64,000 nt of DNA from Polytrichum commune (lineage: Eukaryota; Streptophyta; Polytrichopsida; Polytrichales; Polytrichaceae): assembly GCA_950295325.1 (NCBI GenBank), contig OX485809.1, positions 21,142,001 through 21,206,000 on the forward strand. Direction: 5' to 3'. The position numbers and the translations under genes were made by a program. Shown here one piece after another: positions 1 to 12,885 of this stretch. How positions within the stretch are numbered: position 1 is the first letter of the stretch; every line of letters begins with the position of its first letter. The notes below the pieces were generated by a model, which had not been told where the DNA came from, did not search any database, and saw only the letters and a program-made list of their open reading frames with translations.

Positions 1-320
1 ATGAAATAGAACTCCCGTACGCAAACCCAACCCGTAACATAACTATTTTTTTGTACCCATAAAGCTCATCCACCATATCATCCAAATTTCGAACTAGAAT
101 CAGTTTTTTATCCGTGCACCCGCTTTAATCGAGGAGGGGGGGAAGGCTAATATTGTTTATTTATGTTATGTAGAAGAAGAAACGTTGACCATGTGATCGG
201 CGTGATTGGAATGCCCGTTCGACCCACCCTTGGCGTTAAACCCTCAGGGCATAATACCAATGGTGCAAGACTACTAACCCCTCTCGGGGTGGGCACTATA
301 GTGACACACTATACTAGTTC

Positions 321-531
321 CTAGCTAGCCACTAGTGCCTTGAGGATACCTGACATGGAATCCCCCCAAAGGACTTTGAGGTACCCGTACAACAAGGTCC
401 AAGGACCCCCCACCATAGTTGGGTGGACTAAGGTGGTGAGCACCACGCCGGCATGGGGAATAGAACCCACAACCTCCTCATTGGGAGCCATGAGCCCTAA
501 CCACCAAGCCAAGCCCATGGTGCCTTTGTGT
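321..531 (-). repeat. tRNA-derived SINE head or tRNA relic
   Basis: Read on the minus strand, positions 511-501 give TGGCTTGGTGG, a good RNA polymerase III A box. Positions 467-457 give GGTTCTATTCC, a close match to the B box. The two lie 33 bases apart, as in tRNA genes. The anticodon and acceptor arms do not fold into a convincing cloverleaf, so this is not a working tRNA. It is more likely the head of a tRNA-derived SINE whose body runs leftwards toward about position 321. No A-rich tail or target duplication was found, so the boundaries are approximate. Confidence 0.45.
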
Positions 532-535
532 TATG

Positions 536-3500
536 TACCTTGTGTTGTTGTCGGTATGCATGGCAACACCATTTTTATTTTATCCACGGCAAGGACTTCA
601 CTTTCACATGCAAAGTTGAAAGTACAATCATATTTCAAGGAAACCACATATTGAATAGCCTCATATGACATTTTGAACAAGGTAACCACAAAGATCCTTA
701 ATTTGGAAACATGAACATGTAAATTGTGCCATACAACCGGCCTTGTTCCAATAACACCCAATTTGACATCTATGTAATATGCAATTCACTTGTGTTGGAC
801 TAGAAAGTCAAGTGTAGTTAAAAGACAATTTTAAGCATTGCAATAAAATACATTAAAAAAACCAATCACAAGTACAAGAGAGATGACATCACCGGTAATA
901 GGTTGGAGTGAATGCGAGAATCTTCACCCTTGATCAAAGTGGCAATCTCAAATGTAAATCTCAATGTCAAAGAGATTATCCCTTTTGGAAAATAGAGAAG
1001 GTCAAGGTTTAGATGCATCATGATAATAATGGTTACATTTTTTATTTATTTCTAATATTGTGAATATTCAAATTACGTAGGCATGGGACATGGACGTTAC
1101 ACACATGGAAGGAGCATGTAACTTCTGGAAGTTTCCGTGCGTGGCTTGGTGGCTAGAGCTTTGGGCCACATGGTATCTAAGTTTACTCGTCCATTGTAAC
1201 GGATGAAAACACACCAATCTATTACATAACTTGAAAACAATTTGATTTGAAAAAGTACCTTGATAACCAATCCATTATTTAGTCGATTTGACTACAAAAT
1301 TTCACACACAACATTATTCAAATTCATAATAATGTTATGCAGTAGAATCTTCAATTACATCGATTATGATAAAAATGTATTGTGTGACTTACCATCACAT
1401 ATGAGGCTGGTGAGTGGTAACAATAGCTTGTGGGGAGTTCAAGGCATGTTACCAAGGCCACGAGTCACAACGACTCGTCATTTTAAACCCCATTAGTAGA
1501 ATAGGTCCAAGATATCTCATAGCGGGGCATACATTAAGCGCTTTGCACTTACATTGTGTAGCAAAACTAAGTTAATCTATTTTGATTCTCGATTCAATCA
1601 ACATTGTAGAGAAATTGGCATTCGAAATCTATCCATGAAATCGAAGAGTTTATGTTTGTTTTTGAAATGATTGTTGTTTTCTAAGATGTCAACATTAGAA
1701 TCTTCCAAAATGATGGTTGGGCAATGTTCAAGTGAAGTTTGAATTAAGGTTTTGAGTGTATTTAAAGATATAGGTAATGAACATGAATGTGCCTATAAAC
1801 ACATATAATATACATTTATTTTCTTGCATTGGTATTAAATATGGTTTCTATGTATTCTAAGTCATTATAAGTCCTTGTGAGGAAATGATTAAAGTGCATG
1901 TGTATGTCATACATCATCATTAATCTATGACTATCATAGATTGGGACTAAACTAGGATTTCACATCATAGTGACATCATATCAATCTAAGTGAATTTGGA
2001 TAAATTCATGAGGGAATACACTTATATTATAACTAGCACTTACGAGGGGATCTTCAATATAGGCTAAGAATGTTTGGCATCAAAATTGGATAGAAGGAAT
2101 TTGATATATTCCTTGCGAATGATGGAATGAATAAGAATATTTACACTCGATATCATGTAAGGAAAATAATGTTGGAAATATAAACTTAATCTACTTTAAG
2201 ACTCTTCACCTTGACATTAGAATCTTAGGGAAACATTGACTTATAAGACTTGAGCACCTATTTCATGGAGATTTTTGAGAGATTGAAAATGGAACTCTTT
2301 GAAACTAATAAGACATATGTATATTGGAATTACAAAGGAATAAAAAATATATATATATGATTACCTTTGGTGGACGCATCTAGGTAACCTTTGAATTGAA
2401 GAAGTTTAAAATATACCTAGAAGGGAATAATTCTCCTCACCCTAGAGATAGAAATTCCATTGGCTCACTTCATAAGGGAAGATTATACATAGAATCAACT
2501 TAGATTAAACTTTTAGGTTTTCATAAAATTATCTAATTTACACAAGGCGTGATATTATGCAACATGTCAAGTAGGGGGTTGCACCATCGAAGGTTGAGAG
2601 ACCCTTTGACCAGAAGGCGACCTTGACATCCAAAAGCTTTTAAAATTCTACCACTTAGATTTTATTTGTGTTTTCGTATCCATCCTCAATTTATTACCTT
2701 TTGGATCGAAACCTTTGCATGCTTAAAAAAAAATTTGTAACATCAATAGCAAAATCATATGATCTATGGAGTAATTCCCATTTAGCAATTTGTTTAGATG
2801 AAAAATTATCACAATGTGGTCTAGGTTGTACAAAAAACAATTTGGAAAATTTAATTCCTCGGAGTGTGTATCTTTAAATAAGCTCAGTGGAGAGAAGTCT
2901 TCGCTAGGTGCAATTGGATATATATTATATTTATAATCTTTTTTTTTAAGTGTCTAAAAAAGTATGTATCATAAAATCAGTTGGTATTTCATTTCTATCA
3001 TCATTTTTATTATTGACATCATTGTAATTGTTGTCATCAGTAATTTGTTGATTAGAATTGACAAGTTCAAATGTATGATGAGAATGTAACAGTAACCCAA
3101 ACAAGTGATCCTATTGTTGATGAACAATGACGTTTCAAATTTTGTTTGTATAATAGAGTTTGAATAAAATATTTTGAAACTCACATAATTAAATTTGGAC
3201 GTACATTGCCAATCATATAAGGTGATTTAGATTCAAGACTATATTTTAAAATGATCCCTACTGTTGTGTCATCTTTATATAAATATAATAGTATAGATCG
3301 AGCTTTTTTAATATTACATAAAGCATTGATGATACTACCTAGCATATTATATTGTCCCTTGCCATGAAGTTTATAAACTTGAGCAAAAATAAAATGTGAT
3401 GAAACAAGATGTTCCTTTAAGTTTTTCTTATTTTGTGCAGATGGAATACTTTTGTTACATACAATTTTATTTGGTATTAGATTTGAAAGGTGCTCTATCT

Positions 3501-5024
3501 TTTTTAATATTTTATTAAAAAATATCGCATATACATAAACCTCGAAGAACATTCCAATATTTGATTGAAATATTTGGATATTATTCTATTCATTGTTCTA
3601 TTACAAGTCAAAGACAATTTGAAAATTGACCTTTTTTTTCAACTATTAGTGGAGCATCTTGATTTTTCCTTGTAATTTTTTTTCAAGTTTGATTTATATC
3701 ATATATAGTGGTATAATTTCTACAAACATCATTGTTTTTACTAACTTGAATATTAATATCATCTGTTTAAAAAAAAATTATTGTCGATATGAGTATTATG
3801 AATATGTGAAATATCTTGATGAGTTTCTTGACTTTGATTTTTATATGCGTTTCTTGTATTTTCATCTTCATTGTGATTGATTTTTTATGATATCTTTTTA
3901 TTAACAAATTTCGTATGATCTAAAATTTGTATAGAGCATCTTTGAGTATTAGAAATTATATTTCAAAATATCAACACTTTAGTGAAATAAGATAATATTT
4001 TCTTTTATTTTAATATTTTAATATAGTAATATCATAAAATGACCAATCAAAAACTTCACAAATTATTTTTGCAAGATCGATTTACAAGATTTGGGAATGT
4101 ATCTTTAGTTTTTGGAGTGTGAACTAGAGAATGTGGAGGTGACTAAATGTTATTTTTGTATTACAATTTAAAAAATATATATTAACGAATTTGATTCGTT
4201 GAGATATTTATATTGCAAGTTATACTGAATTCAAAAAGTATATTATCTAATGAAATATGAGGTTGATGTTTGTTTAAATATATCATTCCACACGAACTGT
4301 AAATTATATTTAGGTTTGGATGGTGAAGGTAGTGAAGGTAGTGATTTCATTCTTTAAATGAGAAATCATCTACATGTACAGAGTCTATGGAATGAGATGA
4401 ATCTGAATTAGAAAAAATAACTTGTAGTAATATATTTAATAGATTTAAAATAAGTGCGTTATGATGCATCATAATCCATCATATTTTATGATTTGTATAA
4501 CTGCAAAGTTTTACATCAACAACATCAAGTAAATAAAATGTCAAATTTTGCATCATAATGCTAAGAAGAAACCAAGTGAAGTCCAAAAGAAGATAAAACT
4601 AAACTAAAGGAGTGTTGAGTAGAAATAGTTGGAAACTGTTTATCCATAATTTGGAAATGTCAACCACAAAGAAGAAATGAAATATTCAAAAACGAAGGAA
4701 GTAAACATAAACATAAAATGTATAGGAAGTATTGACTAAAATGTATAGGAAGTAAATAATGAAAATGAAAGAAAATATGTATGTGGAGAAAAAAACTAGG
4801 ATCCAAATAAAAAGTTGCTTTAAAATGGACAAAAGGTAATAGGGTACTAGAAAAAGGATACCCGATCTATAGAAAAATTTATAATGAATTCAAAATATAA
4901 TGAAGATCTAGGATATATAAGGAAGTACATAAAATATGGGCTATATATATAGAAATTAATGAAACTAATGAAAATATTAGATAATGAATAATAAAAATTG
5001 TTTCTAAGAAAAAATGAAATGTAA
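536..5024. other. AT-rich intergenic DNA, no gene seen
   Basis: No domain, conserved exon or element end is recognisable in either strand. Open frames are short and of low complexity, as expected by chance in AT-rich sequence. Confidence 0.6.
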
Positions 5025-5440
5025 ATATTGCAAACTATAACGAGTGCAAATTGTATGCACCACAAAATGTAAATACTACAAATTACATGTACTACAAACT
5101 ACAAATACTACAAATATTGTGAACTACAAATACTGCAAATACTGCAAACTACAAATATTGTGAACTGCAAATAATGCAAATTGTATGTACTTTGAATTGT
5201 AAATATTAGAAACTTTGAATATTGCAAATTGTATGCATTCCGAATTGTGAATACTACAAATTATATGTACAACAAATTGTAGATTTTGAAAATTATATGT
5301 ATTTCAAACCACAATTACTACAAATTGTATGTATTGGAAAGTATTATATGTACTTCAAAGTTTGTTTATACTACAAATTATATGTATTGCAAAATATTGT
5401 AAGTAATGCAAATTGTATATTACATTGTTCTATAAGAATA
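5025..5440. repeat. Degenerate short tandem repeat (CTACAAAT-type units)
   Basis: The stretch is built from irregular units of about 14-18 bases. They combine CTACAAATT, TGCAAATTGTATGTA and TACTACAAA variants. Units are diverged and vary in length, so this is an old minisatellite-like array. An apparent 85-residue open frame inside it is a by-product of the repeat and not a gene. Confidence 0.7.
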
Positions 5441-5489
5441 TACTATACTAACTATATTGTCTTATACTATATTATATAGCTTCACAAAG

Positions 5490-5622
5490 AACAACATGAG
5501 CAACAACAACAACAACAATATGAATAATAGCTAGAGCAGGAGCTCCAACAACTGCAACAACATGAGCTCCAACAACAACAACAACAACAACAAAAGGAGG
5601 AACAAAAACAATCATAACAGAA
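5490..5622. repeat. CAA-rich microsatellite
   Basis: Interrupted (CAA)n runs are separated by repeated GAGCTCCAACAA-type blocks. It follows directly on the degenerate tandem repeat to its left. The reverse-strand frame through it is a valine-rich artefact of the repeat. Confidence 0.75.
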
Positions 5623-5639
5623 GCAGAAAAAACATCTAA

Positions 5640-8078
5640 AACATCAACTCCATTGACATCCACTATTTGATAACAATAATAATTAAATAATTTTACATTT
5701 GGATGAGGACTTAACCTCAGTCAAGTCAAATTATCGTTTGACAGTACGAGAGGGCTGATCCATTATTGTAGATGTGGAAGATGTGGGTAGAAACAACAAG
5801 CCACAAAGAAACGACTCAAGTATTAAAATTAATTAATTTTTTTTAAAAGGCTATTGGATGTCTTCTTGAAAACCAACAAGAGCGGCAATCAAAATTAATT
5901 GGAATTTACTTGGATGCAAATATTATTGAGAGCCTACACTTGAGTTGATCAGGGGCAATTCAAATCTAAGCTTCTAGCATGTGCACAAGTGTTTCCAACC
6001 ACTTACCTTCACCAATAAGCGGTATTGGTTCACCTTCAGTTGTAATAGAAGCCCATAAGATGCCAACCCTATATACACAGGTTTTTAAAGACAAGTATTG
6101 CAAATAACATCACTAGCTAGACCAATTAGAAGTTCAAGCACATGACAAACTTTAAAAACCTTTTGGAAAGGTGAGGCAAAAGGACTGGAACAAAAGCAAC
6201 TTCCAACCGTGTCCTATGGAAAGAACATGGGACATACTCCTTAAATCCCATGGGTCACAATGTTCTAGATGGGAAGTTTGTATGTCCCATGATAGAGGGG
6301 AATCATCATGGGACAAACCAAAGTGAGATGCATCAAATATGAGAATTTGTTTCATCTCATAAGTGTCCCTCTCAATCAAAGGAACAATTTTAACTTTTCA
6401 ATAATGGGAATACAATAATATTATTTCAAAACATGATGTTCCTTCGAAATGGATAGCAGCCATGTAACTTGAAACGACAACAACAATAAAAAAATAAAAA
6501 TAAAACAATGATAACCTTGCAATTTAGAATGACAAGAACAATAGTAATAAACAACATAACCTAAAATGACAGCAATAAGAATAATAAAAACATTGAAAGA
6601 TTTGAAACTTAAACAACAATAACAAAAAGAACAAAAAAATTCAAGAGACAATAATAATAAAATATAAATTCATTTACCTCTCTAATAGTCAGCTCAGTGC
6701 TTGTAAAAATTTTATGAAGCTCAGCAAGATGAGTATGGGCAACTTCATCAATCACTATAGTTGAAGTAGTATAAGTTGGGCTTTGAGGTGACAATTCCCT
6801 TTTGAAATTACTGTGACATTTTTCTAGTAATACCATAGAACATTATCCTGAATTGTATGCATCTACAAGAGATTCATATTCAACCCTGAAATTTGTACTC
6901 ATAGACAAGACATCCTGGTCAAATTCGCCTTCATCATCAGCAATTAGTACCAAAAATAAAAAATTTAAATCACCATTGCTATCTGTACTACTCCTAACTG
7001 CAATGACAATCACAATGAGAGTGGCAGGAATCCCAAGAATGTAAATGTCCCTCTGAATTCCCTTATTCGACTGAGAGTGAAGAAGGAAAAAAAAACGGTA
7101 ATTTAGGTTCAAAGGGTGGAAAAGGGGATAAAACAATCATTGACTATACAACAATAACAATGTGCATATCACATTTCTCAAATCCTGTTGCGTGTGGTGC
7201 GCTTGAGGATCTGATTGTATGGGAAAATCTCGATGTGAACCAATATTGGATGAAGGATGTTCTTGCTAGAAAGGTCTTCATCAAGCATCTCAACAAAGTA
7301 AGTTTCTCGTCTTCCTTCTTGATGCTGTTTCTGGATTTTACTCTAGATGTTTCTTTCATGTAACATTGTCGTTTTTTTCTCTATTGTATGTGTGCACAAT
7401 TCACCAAATACTGGGCTGCATGGAAATTCATAAGGATTTGTCACATGGTAACAAGCACAGTTGTGTGTTTGTTAAAATTCTTACTGGCGTAGTCCGTTTT
7501 CATAGTAACAGACAAGTATTAACAAGTACTAGCTCATTGGATCAATTGAAGGTGCACTGTACGCTAGGTTTGTGTTACACTGGCGGGAAGGGTCACAATA
7601 GCCAAAGTAAAAAGGACGTGACTCCGATGTTGCGACCGGCATAAATTATGGTGTTGCTTCATCTTCCAGTTTGTCCAATTCTGTATGTAACTATGAAACA
7701 AACATCACAAGAGTGTCATGATCGCACTACTGCTCTGCAAGGTATAGTGAGACTGAAAATTAGAACAATGTCAAGATCGTTTCAGACCCTTCGATGTGTA
7801 GTGTCGCCATCTTGGGATTCTGAAGTCGGAAATATCATGGTTAAGTGGACTACTTTTCCAACACCCTGCTTGCATCGCCATCTCATCAGGAAATCATCCA
7901 TTACTTCTTAATTCCAGAAGTTTAATTTAGAAGTTGGAAACATTAAGGTAAACTTGACCACTCAACTTGGGTGTGATTGTGCACAACATCTCGGAGTATC
8001 ATATTGCGGTAGCTAGCAACTAAACATGGGTAAGCATCTCAGGCAAGTGCGTGGTTTCTAAGCCTACTTACATTTCAG
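5640..8078. other. Intergenic, with exon-like fragments of uncertain status
   Basis: No complete gene is visible. Two stretches look like exons of unknown proteins. One is on the minus strand (about 6678-6810), with a good GTAAAT donor and an upstream CACAG acceptor, and would encode about 44 residues. The other is on the plus strand (about 7160-7309) and ends at a GTAAGT donor. The second could be an upstream exon of the LCAT3-like relic that follows, but I could not match it confidently. Confidence 0.35.
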
Positions 8079-8944
8079 GTGCTCCAGGATTCTTGAAGAA
8101 TTGCCTCCTCACTGGCGTTGAGTTTGTAATGGGCTGGCAACGGGAGTTTTTTGTATTGCTAAGTGGAGTATGCATCCTATAACTTGCTTCCTTCTACACG
8201 TTCTCACAGTTCTACGTGCTCTAGATGCTAGTCATTCTCTGTATTTTCTCCTGTAGTTGATTTTTTTACATGGACTGTTATGTGTTGCACTTCATAGAGT
8301 GCCCCATCACTGTATGAGTTGATAGCTCCTTCACACTTTGAGTGGAGTGAGCCTCCTGAACTACGATTTGCCGAAAACAAACCGAAGAAAATGGTGACAA
8401 GGTGGAAATGGAGTGTTTTGGACCTAAAGACAACCTTCCTGTGATGATGACCACACTAACAAATTATAAGTTACTGTCCCAAATCGTGTTCTCATGCCAT
8501 GTCTTGGGAATGGTCCAATCGCTTGGTTTCCTCAGTTTTGAGTTGTCAAAATTTTGATACTTTGCTGACCACTTCATTGTTGAGACTTACTGTCTTACTT
8601 CTTTATTGCAGCTGGATTTTGGAGGTGATAAAATACCTCTTCCTGTAAACAAGGACATTCTAGAGTGGGCGATTGACACTCAGCAAATTATGCATGCATA
8701 CTGCGACACTCCCTAAAGGTGTCAAGTTCTACAATCTCTACGGCACCATGTTCTCTCCATCGAAAATCCCACACTTGAGATAATGAGGCATGATTATTAT
8801 TGTATCCTTCATTGTTGCTTTAAGATGCCTGTAACCTGAAAACTCTTTCTTCTTAGAACGAATTTGATATTTTTTTCCTTGTCATGCAGCTGCGGGAGCA
8901 AGAATACACCACTTGAGGAGCTTAAAGAATTTTTTGAAACAGAG
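8079..8944 (+). pseudogene. LCAT3-like phospholipase A1 pseudogene (partial)
   Basis: Four exon-like blocks in order match the middle of plant LCAT3/LCAT4-type lipases of the lecithin:cholesterol acyltransferase family, which cleave acyl chains from phospholipids. Block 1 starts after TTTCAG at 8079 and reads GAPGFLKNCLLTGVEFVMGW. Block 2 starts at about 8298 and includes SLYELIAPSHFEWSEPPELR. Block 3 starts after TTGCAG at 8612 and includes DILEWAI, then LPKGVKFYNLYGT. Block 4 (8890-8944) reads CGSKNTPLEELKEFFETE and ends at a GTGTGT donor. The blocks do not read through. Frameshifts are needed before KWSMH, before SLYEL, and between the DILEWA and VKFYNLYGT parts. The catalytic serine region (family motif SHSMGG) and the C-terminal DGDGTVP region were not found. 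It is therefore a decayed copy. Confidence 0.65.
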
Positions 8945-9353
8945 GTGTGTTCTAGTTGCAAGTTCCTAATCTTTTTGATAAATTGTGTTGATGTTTTAAG
9001 ACAGACATGATTATGAAGAGAGAGAACATAATTTTGTTAATTTTTGTTGATGTTTAAAATTGTTTTCTCTCTTCATAATATTAAGTCAATACAAGCAATT
9101 CCTTAAGATTTTAATGTCAATGTTTTGGCAGGCCCAATACTATAGCATCCTCCTTTTGTTCTTTCATCATTCGGGAGCCCCTCAATGGAGAGACTGACAA
9201 CATTTGTGACAAGTTTTATATTCACCAAACCTTGTCCATTAAGTACTAGTATCCGGAGCCTAGTACCACTCAAAGGCAACTCTCCACAATGCCTCTATCA
9301 CATGATGGGACGAAGCCAGTAAATCATACATAATCAACTTTCTTGGATAAATT

Positions 9354-9386
<33 letters not shown>

Positions 9387-12300
9387 CATCAATCAGTAAC
9401 ACCCTTCAAACTCCCTCAATGCCTCCCCCACTACTACACGAACTCTTTGTCAAATGTGCCCTCAAATATGAACCATTCAAGAGCATATACACAAATGGCT
9501 CCTTCATCTCACCATATGGAGAAGGTGAATGAATCCTCATAGGATTATGTGTATATAGTTCATAAACAACACATGATGAGCAAAAATGCTTTCTCGATTT
9601 CAAAATATCATGCAAGCCATCAAACCTTATGTCATATGTCTAGACCTCACCAACACAAAATTCACCCCCGTGACGTGCACACAGTCGCCAATGCTTGATC
9701 AACACAGGGGGTGCATTTAGTGCAAATCTTGTAAACTACGTGAGGGCAAAGAAAGGGTCCACTTTATGTTTAAAACTAAACCAATCAAATACCTATAAGG
9801 GCAATAGGTTCTAACAAACCTCTACTTAAAATATATATTAGGAATCGATTAAAAAAATAAGTGTATAAGATAATGGAGGGAAGGGTAGTGCTATCAAATG
9901 AGGGGTGAGTTGTGAGTTGCGAGTGGGTAACATGCAAGGGGTGAGGGGGGAAAAAGTGGAAACACACACACGTTTGTCCTATAACGTGGATTTGTAGCCA
10001 AAAAATGGAAAATGTCAAGTTACTAAGTACCATATTGGACATGCAAACATGGAGAAAGAATCAACCAAAGGAAGTAAATGGCCAACACATGTGAACTTGC
10101 TATGAGGTCAAGAGCCCACCCACCGCAAGGTAGGCAGTAAACCCCACCATGCACCAAGAGGATTCTTGAGCAGGGTAGGGCCAATAGGCTCAAATTCACA
10201 TCGGATTGCCCGACGTTGGTTATTTATTTAAATTGGAAGGAACTTAAATGCTCAAACAAATTGTGTGAACAAATGGTGAACACAATGTTGAGAATGTCAA
10301 TTGCGCACCAACAAAATGTCCACTTCATTATTAATCAAAATTGAAAACCAAAACCACACCATACACACTTAAATAAATAATCCTAAACTACTCATAAACT
10401 AGTTCAAAACAATAATCTAGATCATTGCACTCTTCCGCCTCATCATTTATGTAAGGATGACGTTCATATGCGCGACGCTCTCCGCATATGAAAGGCAAAA
10501 ACATAGAGCTCTAAATTTCACCACTTCAAACATCTAGCCTTGTAGACGGGCTCCAATGGAGTCGTTGTAATCATTTGCAATGTTTCCATACTCATTTTAG
10601 GCTCCGAACTAATTCCGCAATGTTTATTGGAATGCGCAATGGGTGATGTTAACAACTTGTTGGAAAGCGTTCCAAAACACAAACTTGAGTAGTGCTTGAA
10701 GAAAAATAACAACTTGCCTCATTCATGGAGTCCACACCATTAGTTGTATTTGTGACACCTTACAATTTTGTAAGATCTTTTCCACAAATTAAAGTGATAG
10801 TTTCCCTTGTTGCTTTTTGCATGGCTTCCCACACACCTTTTGCCGTTCTTGACTCAAAAGGGGTTTTCTCATTGGCCTTATCGACTAAAATGAGCCAATT
10901 GGTCTGCTCAATTTAATGTAGGGAACGTGATGGGAACGTGATGATTGCTAGTTGGTACAAGAGAATACCCGTTGAGGGTTCTTAAAATACAACTCAACCA
11001 TTCCAATACACCCACACATGTTTATAAAACCATGCAAATAATCGATTGTAATATGGAAGATCTCATCAATTGTGACAAAAGGATTGTCTCATAATGGCCC
11101 AATTGGCTCATTTTAGTTGATAAGGCCAATGTACATATGAGATGCACCTTCAGTCTTACAAGAAGATATCTTACGCAACCAAATGATGAACATGTATGAA
11201 TTGTAAACCCTTTATTCAAATTAAATTGTTTTTTAAACAACATATGAAAGGAGATAGATAATGCACCTTGTAAAGAAATTGTGCAAAAGCATCTCAAGGT
11301 GAGAGAATACTAAGTGGTCTTCTCATCATTCTTCACGCACTTGAAGTATTGAGATGGTGCAATGAGATCCTTGATATCCTCCAACTACACTAAATATGGT
11401 ATCTAGTGTCATATCGTACTTTATGTCACTATGGTAACTTTTTGGATGACACTTCTTATGAATAAGGGAACAAATATTGGCATGGATGATGGATGAGTTC
11501 ATTCACCATTGGCTAAAATCCTACCTTCTCTTGTCAGCAACTTGTGATCAAATATTGTCATGGATGATTGTAATTTAGATGAAAATGAATTGGTATGGGG
11601 CAGTAAATTCCAACATTTTAGATCCATAATCTCCCAAAAAAATTCCAAGGAATGACAAATAATGTTTGGTTAACAATTAGTGGTGACACTATACCGCAGT
11701 TTACAATTAGTATTGAGTGAGACAATTAGAGTTGGTGACACTAATATCGTAATAATGTCATCTTCATGACAGAGTCTATTAATATGAAGTCACCAAGTTA
11801 TGACCCAATGGTTATGCTTCTGAATGTAGAGCATTTTGCTAATGAATCTTTCATGGTCTTTGTCACTTTTAAGCATTTCCTCAAACGATTCATTGCATGA
11901 TTGCTAGTGCTTTCCCCAATTCTCTTGCCGATTAATATCCATTGATCTTTCATCTTTGTCAAAGGGGGACACATACAACACTATATCACCCTCCCTAAAA
12001 CCATTCACAAATTTACTTTCCATAATTTGCACATCAACTTCCAACATTGGCATGACAATAGGCAATGGAATTAACCTCCAAAGTGTGATAATTACTCTAG
12101 ATTTTGAAAAGAGTTTTATAGCAAGTTTTGCGATCGAGAAATCAAAATTTGTATTCCATTCTCGCATCTAAATCATAATGTCATCCACATTTTCAAACCC
12201 TTTGGGGAATGACGAACCCACCATCATCTTGGAATATTGACGACAAAGGGAAAAGAGTTGCACACAATTATTATACTCACAAACAAACATTTAAGAAAAT

Positions 12301-12545
12301 ATAAATCCACACCACAATATCTTTGTCTCCTACCCTAATCCAAAAACAAACAAAATATATCAAGAATGTTCCTCAAGCTAAAAATATGAGGCTTGGACCT
12401 ATAAGCATTCAAGCCACACATTTAAGGCCATATTGAATACCGTAGGTTGATAGTTGGTCCAACTCATCTATGTCGAATTAAAGTGCCAAAAGTTGGTCTG
12501 ACACTTCAAAATAATAATTTTGAAAATTCCAGCAACTTCTCCTAT
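8945..12545. other. Intergenic DNA with a TA repeat and an inverted repeat
   Basis: No gene is recognised. A (TA)n microsatellite lies at about 9363-9386. A 32-bp inverted repeat occurs at 10871-10902 and 11099-11130. The remainder shows no domains or element ends. Confidence 0.55.
10871..11130. repeat. 32-bp inverted repeat with about 196-bp spacer
   Basis: ATTGGCCTTATCGACTAAAA (10871-10890), continued to 10902, is repeated in reverse complement at 11099-11130 with one mismatch. The arms are internal to otherwise unremarkable sequence. No target duplication was identified, so this may be a small inverted duplication and not a transposon. Confidence 0.6.
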
Positions 12546-12882
12546 CACTACCGGTAGTAGAAAACTATGTCAAAAAGAACCGCAGCCAAAATCAGCTGCG
12601 GTTCTTTTGACCAGCCTGATGTACAGTTGTTAAACGACTACAGATTTGTTTTTTTGGTTTAGCGACTAAATTTTTAAGAACTTGTGGGCGTGTAATATAT
12701 TGTTGGAAAGGTCTTGAAAATATCTATCCAACGGTATACTACATGCCCCATAAAAAGTAAAATTTCAGTTGAAAAATGAAAAATGAAAATTTATAGTTGT
12801 TTACCGACTGCAGATCAGGTTGGTCAAAAGAATTGCGGCTGATTTCGCCTATTATTTTTTGGGGCATATTTTTCTACTAGTG
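12546..12882. mobile_element. CACTA (EnSpm)-type fold-back MITE
   Basis: The left end begins CACTACCGGTAGTAGAAAAC. The right end, in reverse complement, begins CACTAGTAGAAAAATATG. CACTA termini with TAGAAAA behind them are diagnostic of the CACTA superfamily. The element is flanked by a 3-bp TAT duplication (12543-12545 and 12883-12885), the size expected for this superfamily. The arms are complementary over roughly 110 bases, so the 337-bp element can fold back. A smaller perfect 10-bp stem (AGAACCGCAG with CTGCGGTTCT) lies in the left arm. It carries no coding sequence. The left end has about 7 extra bases relative to the right. Confidence 0.8.
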
Positions 12883-12885
12883 TAT

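Noticed and set aside
5222-5479. 85-codon tyrosine- and cysteine-rich frame
   Set aside because: It is a translation of the degenerate tandem repeat, without a stable protein repeat unit.
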